Shown here piece after piece: positions 31,447-41,700 of a stretch of 64,000 nt of DNA; within the stretch, counting starts at the first letter, position 1, and each line of letters starts with the position of its first letter. Under the pieces are notes generated by a model that saw only the letters and a program-made list of their open reading frames with translations, was not told the origin of the DNA and searched no databases. A program made the translations under genes and the position numbers. The stretch is from an uncultured Acidimicrobiaceae bacterium (GTDB taxonomy: Bacteria > Actinomycetota > Acidimicrobiia > Acidimicrobiales > RAAP-2). The DNA lies in contig CAITPI010000010.1 in NCBI GenBank assembly GCA_903894295.1, forward strand, positions 1 through 64,000, given 5' to 3'.

Positions 31447-31605
31447 ATGGATCGCCAGGCGGAACATGAGAAGCCGGAGTTGTGCGGGGTGTGCGGCCAC
31501 CAGGGTGGGCACCGTCCCGGGGGTGCGGCCCAACGGAACTGTCCGGCGTGTGATGCCTGCTGGCTGGACCAACAGCGCCGGGACCGACCGCCCCATCACT
31601 CCTGA
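31447..31605 (+). CDS. Small zinc-ribbon-like protein (52 aa)
   Basis: MDRQAEHEKPELCGVCGHQGGHRPGGAAQRNCPACDACWLDQQRRDRPPHHS; two CxxC pairs plus CDAC; GGAAGGA Shine-Dalgarno-like sequence 5 nt upstream. Below the track length cutoff. Confidence 0.5.
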   Translation: MDRQAEHEKPELCGVCGHQGGHRPGGAAQRNCPACDACWLDQQRRDRPPHHS

Positions 31606-31740
31606 ACCCTTTGGCGCGTCCCGGGCCGTCCGGGTCTCCTGGTTTAGTAGCGTCACCGTTTGAGGTGGTGCGCCCGGGGCGTGTCAGGTCGACATCCGGG
31701 GGCAAGGTCCCGGGCGTCGGCCCCGAACAAGGAGAACTGC

Positions 31741-32952
31741 GTGAGTTTTGAACAAAGTCCCAGAGGAGCGGCGTTGCGTGAGCGACTCGTGGAGTTTCTC
31801 GACCAACGGGTGATCCCGGCCGAAGCGATCTACGAAGAGCAGATGACGGCCCTCGGGGATCCCCACGGCCACCCGGCCATCATCGAGGACCTGAAAAGCG
31901 AAGCCCGCGAACTCGGTCTGTGGAACCTGTTCATGCCGCACGTCACCCCCTGGACTCCCGAGCCGCTCTCCAACCTCGACTACGCCTATCTGGCCGAGCT
32001 GGCCGGCCGCAGCCACCTGGCCTCGGAGTCCATGAACTGTTCGGCGCCCGACACCGGCAACATGGAGGTTCTTTCCCTGTTCGGCACCGACGAGCAGAAG
32101 GAGGAGTGGCTGGTCCCGTTGCTGGAAGGGAAGATCCGTTCGGCCTTCGCCATGACCGAACCCGATGTTGCGTCTTCGGATGCCACCAACATCCAGCTCT
32201 CCATCCGGCGGGAGGGTGACGAGTACGTCCTGAACGGCCGGAAGTGGTGGATTTCGGGCGCCGCCTCGTCACGGTGCAAGGTCTTCATCGTGATGGGCAA
32301 GACCAATCCCGATGCCTCCCGCCACCAGCAGCAGTCGATGATTCTGGTGCCGCGCGACACCCCGGGTCTCACCGTGGTCCGCAACCTGCCGGTGTTCGGC
32401 TACGTCGACCGGGAAGGCCACTGCGAACTCCGTTTCGAAGACGTGCGGGTGCCGGCGGCGAACCTGATCGCCGAGGAAGGGATGGGCTTCTTCATCGCCC
32501 AGGCCCGCCTCGGGCCCGGGCGCATCCACCACTGCATGCGCTGCATCGGTGTGGCCGAACGGGCGCTCGAGCTGATGTGCCGCCGGGCCGTGAGTCGGGT
32601 GGCGTTCGGCAAGACGTTGGCCGACCAGGGCGTCATCCGGGAGTGGATTGCCGACTCCCGGATGGAGATCGAGCAGGCCCGGCTGCTCACCTTGAAGGCG
32701 GCGTATCTGATGGACACGGTCGGCACCAAGGGGGCCGCCGTGGAGATCTCCTCGATCAAGGTGGTGGCGCCGAGCATGGCCCTGCGGGTCGTTGACCGGG
32801 CCATGCAGGTCCACGGGGGCGGCTCGATGTGCGACGACTTCCCGTTGGCCCGGATGTATGCCGGCCTGCGGGCCCTGCGCTTCGCCGACGGCCCCGACGA
32901 GGTCCACCGGCGGCAACTGGCCCGCCAGGAGCTTGGCAAGTACAAGGAGTAG
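31741..32952 (+). CDS. Acyl-CoA dehydrogenase family protein
   Basis: [100 protein letters not shown]. Confidence 0.93.
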   Translation: MSFEQSPRGAALRERLVEFLDQRVIPAEAIYEEQMTALGDPHGHPAIIEDLKSEARELGLWNLFMPHVTPWTPEPLSNLDYAYLAELAGRSHLASESMNCSAPDTGNMEVLSLFGTDEQKEEWLVPLLEGKIRSAFAMTEPDVASSDATNIQLSIRREGDEYVLNGRKWWISGAASSRCKVFIVMGKTNPDASRHQQQSMILVPRDTPGLTVVRNLPVFGYVDREGHCELRFEDVRVPAANLIAEEGMGFFIAQARLGPGRIHHCMRCIGVAERALELMCRRAVSRVAFGKTLADQGVIREWIADSRMEIEQARLLTLKAAYLMDTVGTKGAAVEISSIKVVAPSMALRVVDRAMQVHGGGSMCDDFPLARMYAGLRALRFADGPDEVHRRQLARQELGKYKE

Positions 32953-33100
32953 GGCGTCCCGACGGAGCGGCTGTCGGCGGACCATCTCTCCCGGGTGGCG
33001 AACGGCGAGCCACTACGCTGCGGTTTCCGGGATTCCAGTGGCCGCCGCGTGCGGTCGCCGGGATCCGTGAGGGCAACTGGCACGTTGGTGCCCTCCACCC

Positions 33101-33173
33101 GGGGCAGTAGCTCAGTGGTCAGAGCAGGGGACTCATAATCCCTGGGTCGTGGGTTCGATCCCCACCTGCCCTA
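33101..33173 (+). tRNA. tRNA with CAT anticodon (elongator Met, or Ile2), CCA not encoded
   Basis: GGGGCAG...CTGCCCT acceptor (G:U at 1:72), D-arm GCTCAGTGGTCAGAGC, anticodon loop CTCATAA, T-arm GTGGGTTCGATCCCCAC; ends A-CGG. Confidence 0.92.
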
Positions 33174-33254
33174 CGGCGAAGATTCGGTGGAACACCCGAA
33201 ACCGTTTGGTGGCTGGTGGCTGGTCGGGACCGGGCCGAACGGCGCCGGCCCGGC

Positions 33255-34223
33255 TCAGTCCTCAAGCGTCCAGTCAGGCCCGGCGAGGGGAACCACGCCG
33301 AAGTGGGCCCGCACTTCTTCGATGGGCCACTCGACCATCGAGAGGTGGTCGATCCGGGAAAAATCGCTGGTGCAGAGGTTGCCCCGTTCGAACGCCTCGC
33401 CGACCAGGTCGGCTGCCCCCGGCCGGGACATGGTGGATTCCTTCGGCTGGAAGTCGGCCAGACGGGACATGCCGGCCTCGTGGATGGCGAGACTCGAAAG
33501 GAACCGGGACCAGGTCCCTTCCGATTCGTTCATGGCGAACTCCATGGCGCCGAGTGCGATCTCACCCTCGCCGGTCGGGGCGTAGCCCGAGATGGCGTGG
33601 TTCAGATCGTGGGCCACGAACATGGCGTTGTGGAACGTCGGGCTGAGGATGGTGCCCGGGATGTCGAGGTCGAACTTGGCGTAGTAGCGGAAGCAGACCT
33701 CACCGAGCGTGCCCTTGGGCAGGTGGCCGAGTTTCATGATCCGCTCGGCGAGTTCCGGGTCGAGCCGGTCGGCACCTCTGGTGCGTTCCTTGATGGTGGG
33801 CTCGTCTTCTTCCGGGGACTTCTCGTCCCGGAAGCGTTGCAGGTCGGCGTTGGCCTGCTCGGCTCCCTCCCGGGTCCAGGTCCGGATCACCTCCAACGGT
33901 TCCCCGCCGATGGCCATGGCGGCGGCGTACTCCTCCACCCGGGCGACCTGGCTCTCGGTCTCGGGATGCCGGCAGAGCTCGAGGGTCATCAGCAGACCCG
34001 CCAGCAGGCGCCGGACCCGGGGATCTTCCGCGTTGGCCGCCAGCACATCGGGACCGACCGGGGTGACGATACCGACCTCGATGTCCGGTCGCTGCCAGAG
34101 GTGGGTGACGATGGCCTGGAGAACGGCCAACTGTTCTCCGGTTGGGCCGTCATCAACCGAGATGGCACCGAGTAGGCCGGCGGTGACCGGTTCCACGAGG
34201 TGGGGGGCGAGCATGACACCCAT
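33255..34223 (-). CDS. Coq4-like protein
   Basis: ERIMKLGHLPKGTLGEVCFRYYAKFDLDIPG...MFVAHDLNHAISGYAPTGEGE, matching HDxxH-x11-E. Start near 34223; the upstream extension overlaps a separate small ORF. Confidence 0.6.
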   Translation of the reverse strand: MGVMLAPHLVEPVTAGLLGAISVDDGPTGEQLAVLQAIVTHLWQRPDIEVGIVTPVGPDVLAANAEDPRVRRLLAGLLMTLELCRHPETESQVARVEEYAAAMAIGGEPLEVIRTWTREGAEQANADLQRFRDEKSPEEDEPTIKERTRGADRLDPELAERIMKLGHLPKGTLGEVCFRYYAKFDLDIPGTILSPTFHNAMFVAHDLNHAISGYAPTGEGEIALGAMEFAMNESEGTWSRFLSSLAIHEAGMSRLADFQPKESTMSRPGAADLVGEAFERGNLCTSDFSRIDHLSMVEWPIEEVRAHFGVVPLAGPDWTLED

Positions 34224-34275
34224 CAGCTTTGGCCTGTCGTCGTTTCCGGATCCGGCAATCCGGCGTCGGTCCGGT

Positions 34276-34545
34276 TCAACTGCCTTGTTCCACGGACCGC
34301 TTGGCGTCCGCCAGGCCCTGGGCGCTATAGACCCCGTCGGGAAAGACGGCGTCCCATGCGTCCCGCACCCCCCGGTAGTCCTCGCTGGGCCCATAGGCCG
34401 CCTTGGCGGCCGCCAGTACTTCGTCCCGACGGGCCGCCACGGCTGCTCCGGAGTTGAACTCGAGCTCGGTGTCGATCTGGGCAACGGACTCGGCAAAGCG
34501 CCGCTGATGGCCGACCAATCGGATGGGGCTGGAAGACGGAGTCAT
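34276..34545 (-). CDS. Hypothetical small protein
   Basis: 89 aa MTPSSSPIRLVGHQRRFAESVAQIDTELEFNSGAAVAARRDEVLAAAKAAYGPSEDYRGVRDAWDAVF; upstream of and co-directional with the Coq4-like gene. Confidence 0.5.
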   Translation of the reverse strand: MTPSSSPIRLVGHQRRFAESVAQIDTELEFNSGAAVAARRDEVLAAAKAAYGPSEDYRGVRDAWDAVFPDGVYSAQGLADAKRSVEQGS

Positions 34546-34768
34546 GACGCTTCTTTCTCGGGCAACCGGTCGGATGTCCTCTGGCCCAGATTACCCGCTG
34601 GTCTGTTCTTCCCGTCAGGTTGCCCACGGCCCATGTTGCTCCGCCCTGGACCGTTCCCGCCGGTCCCACTCCACCCCAGGAGCACGCAGTGAAGGTCCCC
34701 ACTTCGGGTCGGCTGACCGGTTCGGTCCCCGCTGTCACCGGAGCCAAACAAGCGTTGCGGAAATCCCG

Positions 34769-37700
34769 TCAGCGCTCCGGGGAGCCGACCGGAACGTCAG
34801 GGAGGGTCTCGATGCCGAGGCGGCCCTGGAGCTCGTCGATCCGATTCGCCGTTGACGGGTTGGCATCGTGGGAGTCCAACGGGTCGTTGAGGTTTCGTTG
34901 GGCGACAAGGGTGAGCAGTTGCTCGTAGGGGAGGTCGAGCGCTTCGGCGGTGGCCAGGCTTCTGGTGAAACCCTCCCGGGCCTCTTCCATGCGACCCAGT
35001 TGCAGGCAGGCATACCCCCGAATCCGTTGCAACAAGGCGTCTCCCCGGGCCGACTCCGTCGCCTCGGGAGCGGTGAGCAGCCGGTCGGTGAGGGCGAGCG
35101 CCTTGTCGCTCCGGGCCTCGAACACCAGACACTCCGCCTCGAAGGAGTCAAGGTCGAAGATCTCGACCGGTGCGCCGATGTCTTCCAGGTTCTTGCGGGC
35201 TTCGGCGAGTTCCCGGTGGGCTTCCTCGAAACGTCCGGTGCGTCCAAGGAGGCGACCAAGGAATCCAGCCGTATTGGCGGCCGAGTAGCGGTATCCGGCC
35301 GCCCGGAGCGTTCGGACGGCCTCGGAGATCAGGATTTCGGCCTCTTCGAATCGCCCCTGGTCTGACCGGACTTCCCCGATGTTCCCATTGGCCACGGCGG
35401 CAAAGACCTCGTCGCCGGTCTGGAGGGCCAACTCGGCGGATCGGAGGTAGTGCTCCACCATGTGGTTCCAGCGCCCGAGGTAGTACTCCCGGTGGCCCAT
35501 GTTGCCCAGCGTCTGGACCTGCTTCACGAGGTCATTGATCTCTTCGAACATCTCGAGGGCCCGGGCGCTGTGGGTGGCCTTGGCTGCCTTGCCCATGTTG
35601 ATCAAGGCCAGATCCATGGCCACCAGAGCCGAAGCCTCATGGCGTATCGACCCGGCCCGCCGGGCTTCCTCGATGGCCTCCTGACAGACGGCGATCGCCT
35701 GCCGGTTCTTTCCCTGGGCCTGACGGACGGTGGCCAGCCAGGCCAACAACCGGGCCCGGACCTCAATCGCGTCCTTGCCCGTCTGTCCCGCCAGTTCCTT
35801 CAGTCCCCGATTGCACCAGCGGACGGCCTGGGAGTAGTTGCCAACCCGTTCGGCCACGATCGCCTGGAGAACCGAGATCTCGGATCGGGCTCCAGGGTCA
35901 GAGGAAAACAGTTTTCGCGCCTGTTCGAATGAGCGTTTCGAAGAATCGAACTCTCCCATGTGTTCCTGCAGTTCGCCGATGGTCCTTGCGACCTGCCCCA
36001 TCGTCTCTCGAGGGACGTCCGGCAACCGGTTCAAGGAGTGGAGGGCCCGGGTGTAGGCGACGACAGCGTCCTCGTTGGCGAACTTCTCGGCCGCCAGTTC
36101 GCCGGCCTTGATGGCGCAAGGCCAGGTGTTGGCGAAGTCCCCGGCGTTGAAGTAGTGCTGCGAGAGGGTGTCGACGTGGTCGCTGAGGTTGGCTCCGAAC
36201 CGGGCGGTGAGGGAACGGGCGGCCCGGCCGTGGAGTTCCCGGCGCCGCCTGTAGGGAAGTCCTTCGTATGCGCACTCCCGGATCACCCCGGACTGAAACC
36301 GGAACCTCCCGTCCGGAGTTGGTTGCAGGAACTCCTCAAGACCGGATGAAAACTTTCCATCCAGTCCAAGGCGAAGGTTGTCATCCCCGGTTCCGGAAGG
36401 ATCGAGGAGGTCCACGAGCGACCGGAGATCAAAGGTGAGACCGAGCACCGAAGCGGAGCGGAGAACCATGCGGTCCCGCGGTGTCAGCCGGTCGATCTGT
36501 GCTGCCGTGGCACGCATCATGGAGTCGGGGAGATCGTCGGGACCCGCGCCCTGACGAACGGCTCGCCACAGTTCTTCAAGAAATGACGGTTGTCCTGCCG
36601 ACCGTTCGACGATGGCCCGTTCGGTGGCCGGCAACAACGGGGAGTCGTCCGTAGCCCGTCTCAAGGCGAAGGTCGCTTCCTCGTCGGAAAGGGGTGGCAA
36701 CGTGATCAGGAGCCGATCGTCGGAAACCTTCCCGTCGTCGAGGTTCCGGGTGGTGAGTCCGCACAGGACACCAAACGAGGCGAGGCTGTCGGTCATGCGC
36801 TCGATGACCGAAGCCGAAGCTTCGTCGAGGTAGTGGGTGTCCTCGATGACCAGCACGCCGCCGACCGGCAGGAGTCGGAGCAGAATGTCGGCGGTTGACG
36901 CCTCGACACTGGCCCGGCGGAACTCGGGTTGCAGGCGCGCCGTGGCGATGGAGTCCTCGATGTCCAGTCCGAACGCCGTCCCGAGAAGGGGCAGTCGGTC
37001 ACCGAACTCCGGAAGGGAGGAAGTGACCAGTTCCCGCAGGCGTCGTTCGATCTCGGACCGGTCACGGTCGGGTCCGACATCAAGGAGGCGGCGAACCAGT
37101 TGGTGGACGACGGCATAGGGTCGGGTGGCTTCGAACTGCTCGCACCACAGGGTGATCCAGGGTTGGTCGGGATGACGCTGGTGGAACTCGCCGAGCAGGC
37201 GGGACTTGCCCATGCCAGGTCCGCCCCTGATGACAAAGGTCCGGCCCTGGCCATGGGAGGCGTCCCGGTGCAACGCCTCGAGTTGCCCGAGTGCGTCGTC
37301 TCGACCGACAAAGGGAAGTTGCAGGTCGTTGGCGTTTCGGCCCCGGTCGATGTCCCGGATGATGGCGGCGTTGACCGGTCGTCTTTTGCCCTTGACCAGG
37401 AACGGCTCGACCGGACTGGTGACGAGCCGCAGGTTCGAGCGCCTGAGGGCCTCGTCGGTGGCGAGAATCTGGCCGGTTTCGGCCCGCGCCATGAGACGGG
37501 CCGCCAGATTGACCGTGTCGCCCATCACGGTGAAGGTGCGACGAACCCGGGTGCCGATGTCGCCGGCGAAGACGGCGCCGTTGTTGACACCGATACGCAA
37601 ACCGAGCGCCAGGTTCGCCTTGTTGATCTCCACCAGGGTGGTGAGCATGCGCTCTTCGTCGTCACCCTCGCGGTTGGGGACTCCGGCCGTCAGGATGATC

Positions 37701-38659
37701 TTGCCTCCGTCGTGGTCGGCATCGGTCCCGAGGAAACACACCTGATGACGATCGGCGACCTCCTGGACCGTCCGCACCACGTCATCGATCCGCTGGGCCA
37801 GCGTGGCGGGCCCTTCGGACGCCAGAAGTTCGTCGGTGCCGTCAAAGTGCAGGAAGGCCACGGTGGCGTTGCGGTGCTCGGACTCGGTTCCTCCACCGAG
37901 AAGGTGCCGACGTACCGCCGTCGGTACGAAACGGGCGCCGTTGACTGCCACTGGCGCCGTTGTTGGCGTTGCCTGGGGAGCCCGGGTCGGACCGGGGGAT
38001 CGAAGGAGAAATCCGTTGCCCCGGGGTCGGCCCTGGCAACGACGGGGCAGCAGGGACGAGGTGGTGGCGCTCATCACGATCTCGCCGGCCGTGGCGGTGC
38101 TTTCGCACTCCACGACGGCCGAGATGCCCGGACCGAGGGCAATCAACTCCCGGTGGGAGCCGCCGACGAGAAAGAGGGTGACCGGCCCGGAGTGGACGCC
38201 GATCGAGATCCGCAGCACGACCCGTCCCGACGACGTGTCGATGCGACCCACGCTCCGCAGTTGGGTCCGCATGTCAAGGGCGGCATGGGCGGCCCGAAGT
38301 GCGTGGTCGTCCCCGGTGAACAGCAGAAGCAGGGCGTCGCCGCCGAACTTCAGGAGTTGGCCACCTTGGCGGTGGGCGACTCCAAGCAAGGCATCGAAGC
38401 AGTTGTTGATGGCATCGGCGACCTCTTCGGCACCGACCTTGCCGTGGCGGGCCAGACGTTCCGACATGTTCGTGAAGCCGGACACGTCACCGAAGACCAG
38501 CGAACCTTCGACGGTGTCCCACCGTGGGGAATCTCCGGAATCATCGGGCCACCAGGTGATGGCCGGTTGGGCCACGTACGGCGAAACGTCAATCGGTCGG
38601 GCGCCTGTTTCCTTGGCGTGGGCGTTGCCCCGCGGTGCCCTCACTGCGTCCATGGCCAC
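34769..38659 (-). CDS. Tandem class III nucleotidyl cyclase domains, AAA/NACHT-like ATPase, TPR-rich C-terminus
   Basis: 1296 aa. C1: GSLVFGDVSGFTNMSERLARHG...LLKFGGDALLLLF. C2: GGKIIL...RRTFTVMGDTVNLAARLMARAETGQILATDEAL. ATPase: RGGPGMGKSRLLGEF and VLVIEDTHYLDEAS. TPR-like helices follow. Confidence 0.88.
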   Translation of the reverse strand: MAMDAVRAPRGNAHAKETGARPIDVSPYVAQPAITWWPDDSGDSPRWDTVEGSLVFGDVSGFTNMSERLARHGKVGAEEVADAINNCFDALLGVAHRQGGQLLKFGGDALLLLFTGDDHALRAAHAALDMRTQLRSVGRIDTSSGRVVLRISIGVHSGPVTLFLVGGSHRELIALGPGISAVVECESTATAGEIVMSATTSSLLPRRCQGRPRGNGFLLRSPGPTRAPQATPTTAPVAVNGARFVPTAVRRHLLGGGTESEHRNATVAFLHFDGTDELLASEGPATLAQRIDDVVRTVQEVADRHQVCFLGTDADHDGGKIILTAGVPNREGDDEERMLTTLVEINKANLALGLRIGVNNGAVFAGDIGTRVRRTFTVMGDTVNLAARLMARAETGQILATDEALRRSNLRLVTSPVEPFLVKGKRRPVNAAIIRDIDRGRNANDLQLPFVGRDDALGQLEALHRDASHGQGRTFVIRGGPGMGKSRLLGEFHQRHPDQPWITLWCEQFEATRPYAVVHQLVRRLLDVGPDRDRSEIERRLRELVTSSLPEFGDRLPLLGTAFGLDIEDSIATARLQPEFRRASVEASTADILLRLLPVGGVLVIEDTHYLDEASASVIERMTDSLASFGVLCGLTTRNLDDGKVSDDRLLITLPPLSDEEATFALRRATDDSPLLPATERAIVERSAGQPSFLEELWRAVRQGAGPDDLPDSMMRATAAQIDRLTPRDRMVLRSASVLGLTFDLRSLVDLLDPSGTGDDNLRLGLDGKFSSGLEEFLQPTPDGRFRFQSGVIRECAYEGLPYRRRRELHGRAARSLTARFGANLSDHVDTLSQHYFNAGDFANTWPCAIKAGELAAEKFANEDAVVAYTRALHSLNRLPDVPRETMGQVARTIGELQEHMGEFDSSKRSFEQARKLFSSDPGARSEISVLQAIVAERVGNYSQAVRWCNRGLKELAGQTGKDAIEVRARLLAWLATVRQAQGKNRQAIAVCQEAIEEARRAGSIRHEASALVAMDLALINMGKAAKATHSARALEMFEEINDLVKQVQTLGNMGHREYYLGRWNHMVEHYLRSAELALQTGDEVFAAVANGNIGEVRSDQGRFEEAEILISEAVRTLRAAGYRYSAANTAGFLGRLLGRTGRFEEAHRELAEARKNLEDIGAPVEIFDLDSFEAECLVFEARSDKALALTDRLLTAPEATESARGDALLQRIRGYACLQLGRMEEAREGFTRSLATAEALDLPYEQLLTLVAQRNLNDPLDSHDANPSTANRIDELQGRLGIETLPDVPVGSPER

Positions 38660-38721
38660 ACTTCAGTTTGGCAGGTGGTGTCCCGGTTCGATGCTCCCTC
38701 CGGTTCTTGCCTGCGGCGCGC

Positions 38722-41700
38722 CTATCCCTTGCGCATGGCCGTCGGGTCGCCGGCCACGAACAGCACCGTGTCGAGCACGGTGAAGGTGCCGGCGCCGGTG
38801 GATCCGGTGGAGGTCTCGGGGCCCAGCAGGCACGGCGTGTTGTAGCCGGTCTTGCTCTTCACGCAGGCGGGCAGTTTGATGGGCGAGGCCGACGTGGCAC
38901 CCTGCCAGTAGACCGAACCGGCGGGATCCGAGGATCCGTAGAAGAACTTCAACGTGGCCGAGATGGGAGCTTTCTGGTTGGCGTAGGGACCGAAGTTGCC
39001 GGTCAGCTGCAGGGCCTGACCGCAACTTCCGTCACCGCAGAAGCCCGGGAGGACCTGGTTGCCGGGAACGGCGGCCAGGGTCACTCCGACGGCCGGCGGG
39101 ACGATGGCCTTGCCCGGATGGCGGGAACCGGTCTTGATCTTCTTGGTGGGCAGTTTGAGCCCGACGGCGGCCAGGGTCTGGTCGAGGGGCAGTGAGGAGC
39201 TGGTCAAGGTGACACCCGGTGTGGCCACGGCGGCCACGCCGCCGGCGATCACGACCACGGTGACCGGGGTCAGGGTGGACGCCTGGATGGGGTTGTTCGC
39301 CCCGGGGACATTGGACGATGTCACCGTCAACGTGCCGGTGATGGCCGTGCCGGACACCAGGGCTCCGGTCGCCGTGGCCGGTACGTAGGTGGTCACGGCC
39401 AGGGAAGCACCCCGGGTGAGGGTGACCGGCGTGACGCCACCGTTGCCGAGGGTCACCAAAGCCGACACGGCGGTTGGTGACCCACCGGGCGGCGTGGCGA
39501 TGACCGAAGCGGTGATGTTGGAGATGACCACCGGGGTGGTCGAGGTGTTGGTGACACTCGTTGTCCACGCCGCCGGAGCCCCGGGGCTGACCTGGCCGAT
39601 CAAGGGAACGCTGGAGGCGGGGACGGCGTAGGTGGGAGTCGGCGTGGGTGGTGTGACCGTGATGGTGGCCAGGGCGGTGGGCGATGTCGGGGCGATGCAG
39701 GTTACGCCCACCGGGGCGGAACCCGATCCCGCATAGGAGAGGGTGAAATCGATCTCGCCCGGCACCAGATTCACCGGGGTGGAGGAGGTCACCGGACCAA
39801 AGGTGAACGTGACCGGAGCCGACGTCACCGAGAAGGTCACTCCGTTGGCTGGAGCGATCGGGTAGGTCGAAGGCGTGGAAACACCCACGGCGGTGGCCGC
39901 CGAAGAGACGTTGGTCACCGCGGGACTGGGATGGCCACTGTTGTCGACGCCGTCCAACGTCGTCTGGGCCGTCAGCAAGGTGACCGACGATGCTCCGGCC
40001 CCGGTCCAGTTGTCCACCACGGACGACGGGAACTCGGCGGCTTCGGTGACCCCGGTCGTGAAGGACGTGCCGGCGGTGAAGTGTGCGGTCGTCGACGGCG
40101 CCGTTGTGTCGGAGACGTAGATCGGGACCAGCGTGGACGAGGCCGAGGAGTCGGTGGCGCTACAGGTGTATCCGTACTCGGTGGCCGACGACGAGACGTA
40201 GGTGAACTGGTCGCCACCCCCGACCGGCGAGGTCAGACCACCGGCAGTCACCGTGATGTCGACCAGGCCGGTTCCGGCCGGGCTGGTGGCGGTGATCGAA
40301 GAGTCGCTGTTCACGGTGAAGGCCGTCGCCGGATTGGTACCGAACGTGACGGCCGAGGCACCGGTGAATCCCTGCCCGGTGATCGTCACGGTGTCGCCTC
40401 CGGCCGCCGTGCCCACCGACGGGCTGACTCCGGAGACCACCGGACCGGTGACGATCGAGTTGGAAGGAGTTGACGCCACGCTGGAGCCGAACATGTTGGC
40501 GCCCGTCACGGTGAACGTATAGGTGTCACCGTTGACGAGGCCGGCCACGTTGCAGGTCGTGGTTTTGGTGGCACAGGTCTGGCCGCCGTTGGCCGGAGTG
40601 GTGCCATCGGTGGCCGTGACCGTGTAACTGGCGATGGGAATGTTCTGGTCCGACGATGGCGCCCAGGAAACGGTGGCCAGGGCGCTGTTGGGGGTGGCCG
40701 TGACCTGGGTGGGTGCATCGGGCGTGGTGATGGACGTCTCCACGATGCCGAAGTTCCCGCTGTCGACACTGGACTCGGTTCCCGTCGCCACGCAGCTGCC
40801 ACCGACGCACGAGGTGCCGACCAGCTGGCCCGAGATCGCCGGGTTGAGTGGCGAGGCGTCGGACCAGGTCCCGGAGGTGTCGAGAGCGTAGATGGGCTGG
40901 CCGCCGTAGGTGGCACCCACCGCCACGCAGTCGGTGGCATCCGAGCAGCTCACGCCGTTGAAGGTGCCACCCGAGGTGTCGCCCGAGATGGACACTTCCT
41001 GGGTGGTGTCCTGCCAGGTTCCGTTGGTTTCCGTGATGTACACCGGGGACGAGTTGGAGTAGTCGAAACCGACCGCCGTACAGTTCCCGGCGGAGACGCA
41101 ACTGATGCCGTTCAACCCGCCACCGCCGGCATTCGTCGGGAAGTTGGCCACCGGAGCCCAGACTCCGTTGGTCTCGGTGGACCAGATCACCTGGCCGTCA
41201 CTGTTTGCGTTCTGGCCGACGCCCACGCAGTTCCGGGGCGACGTGCAACTCACCCCGGTGAACGTTCCGCCCTGGGCGCTGTACGACGACGAGGTGATCG
41301 CCTTCACATTTGACCAGTTTCCGTTGGTCTCGGTGGAGAACATCGGCACCCGGGACGAATCGATGCCGACCGCGGTGCAGAACCCCGGAGCGGTACAGGA
41401 GACGGCGTTGAAGAAGCCGTTGGTGCCACCGGTGACTGCAACGGCACCCGACCAGGTTCCGTTGGTCTCGGTCAGGGCAACGGCCGAGGGTGAACCTGAG
41501 GGTGCGTTCGTCAACTGGCCGACGGCCGTGCAGTTGCCCGGTGAGGCACAACTCACGCCGTTCAGGGTTCCGCTGCCGGCGTACTCGCTTCCGCTCCAGA
41601 CCGGCTGTCCACCGTCGGGAGGAAGTTCCTGCTCGATGAAGAGGTCGCCGTCGGTGCCCACGGCGACGCAGGTGGCAGTGGTCGGGCAGCTGATGCCACG

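Noticed and set aside
36929-38845. 638-aa plus-strand ORF opposite the cyclase gene
   Set aside because: The minus-strand cyclase/ATPase frame has clear conserved motifs; this one does not.
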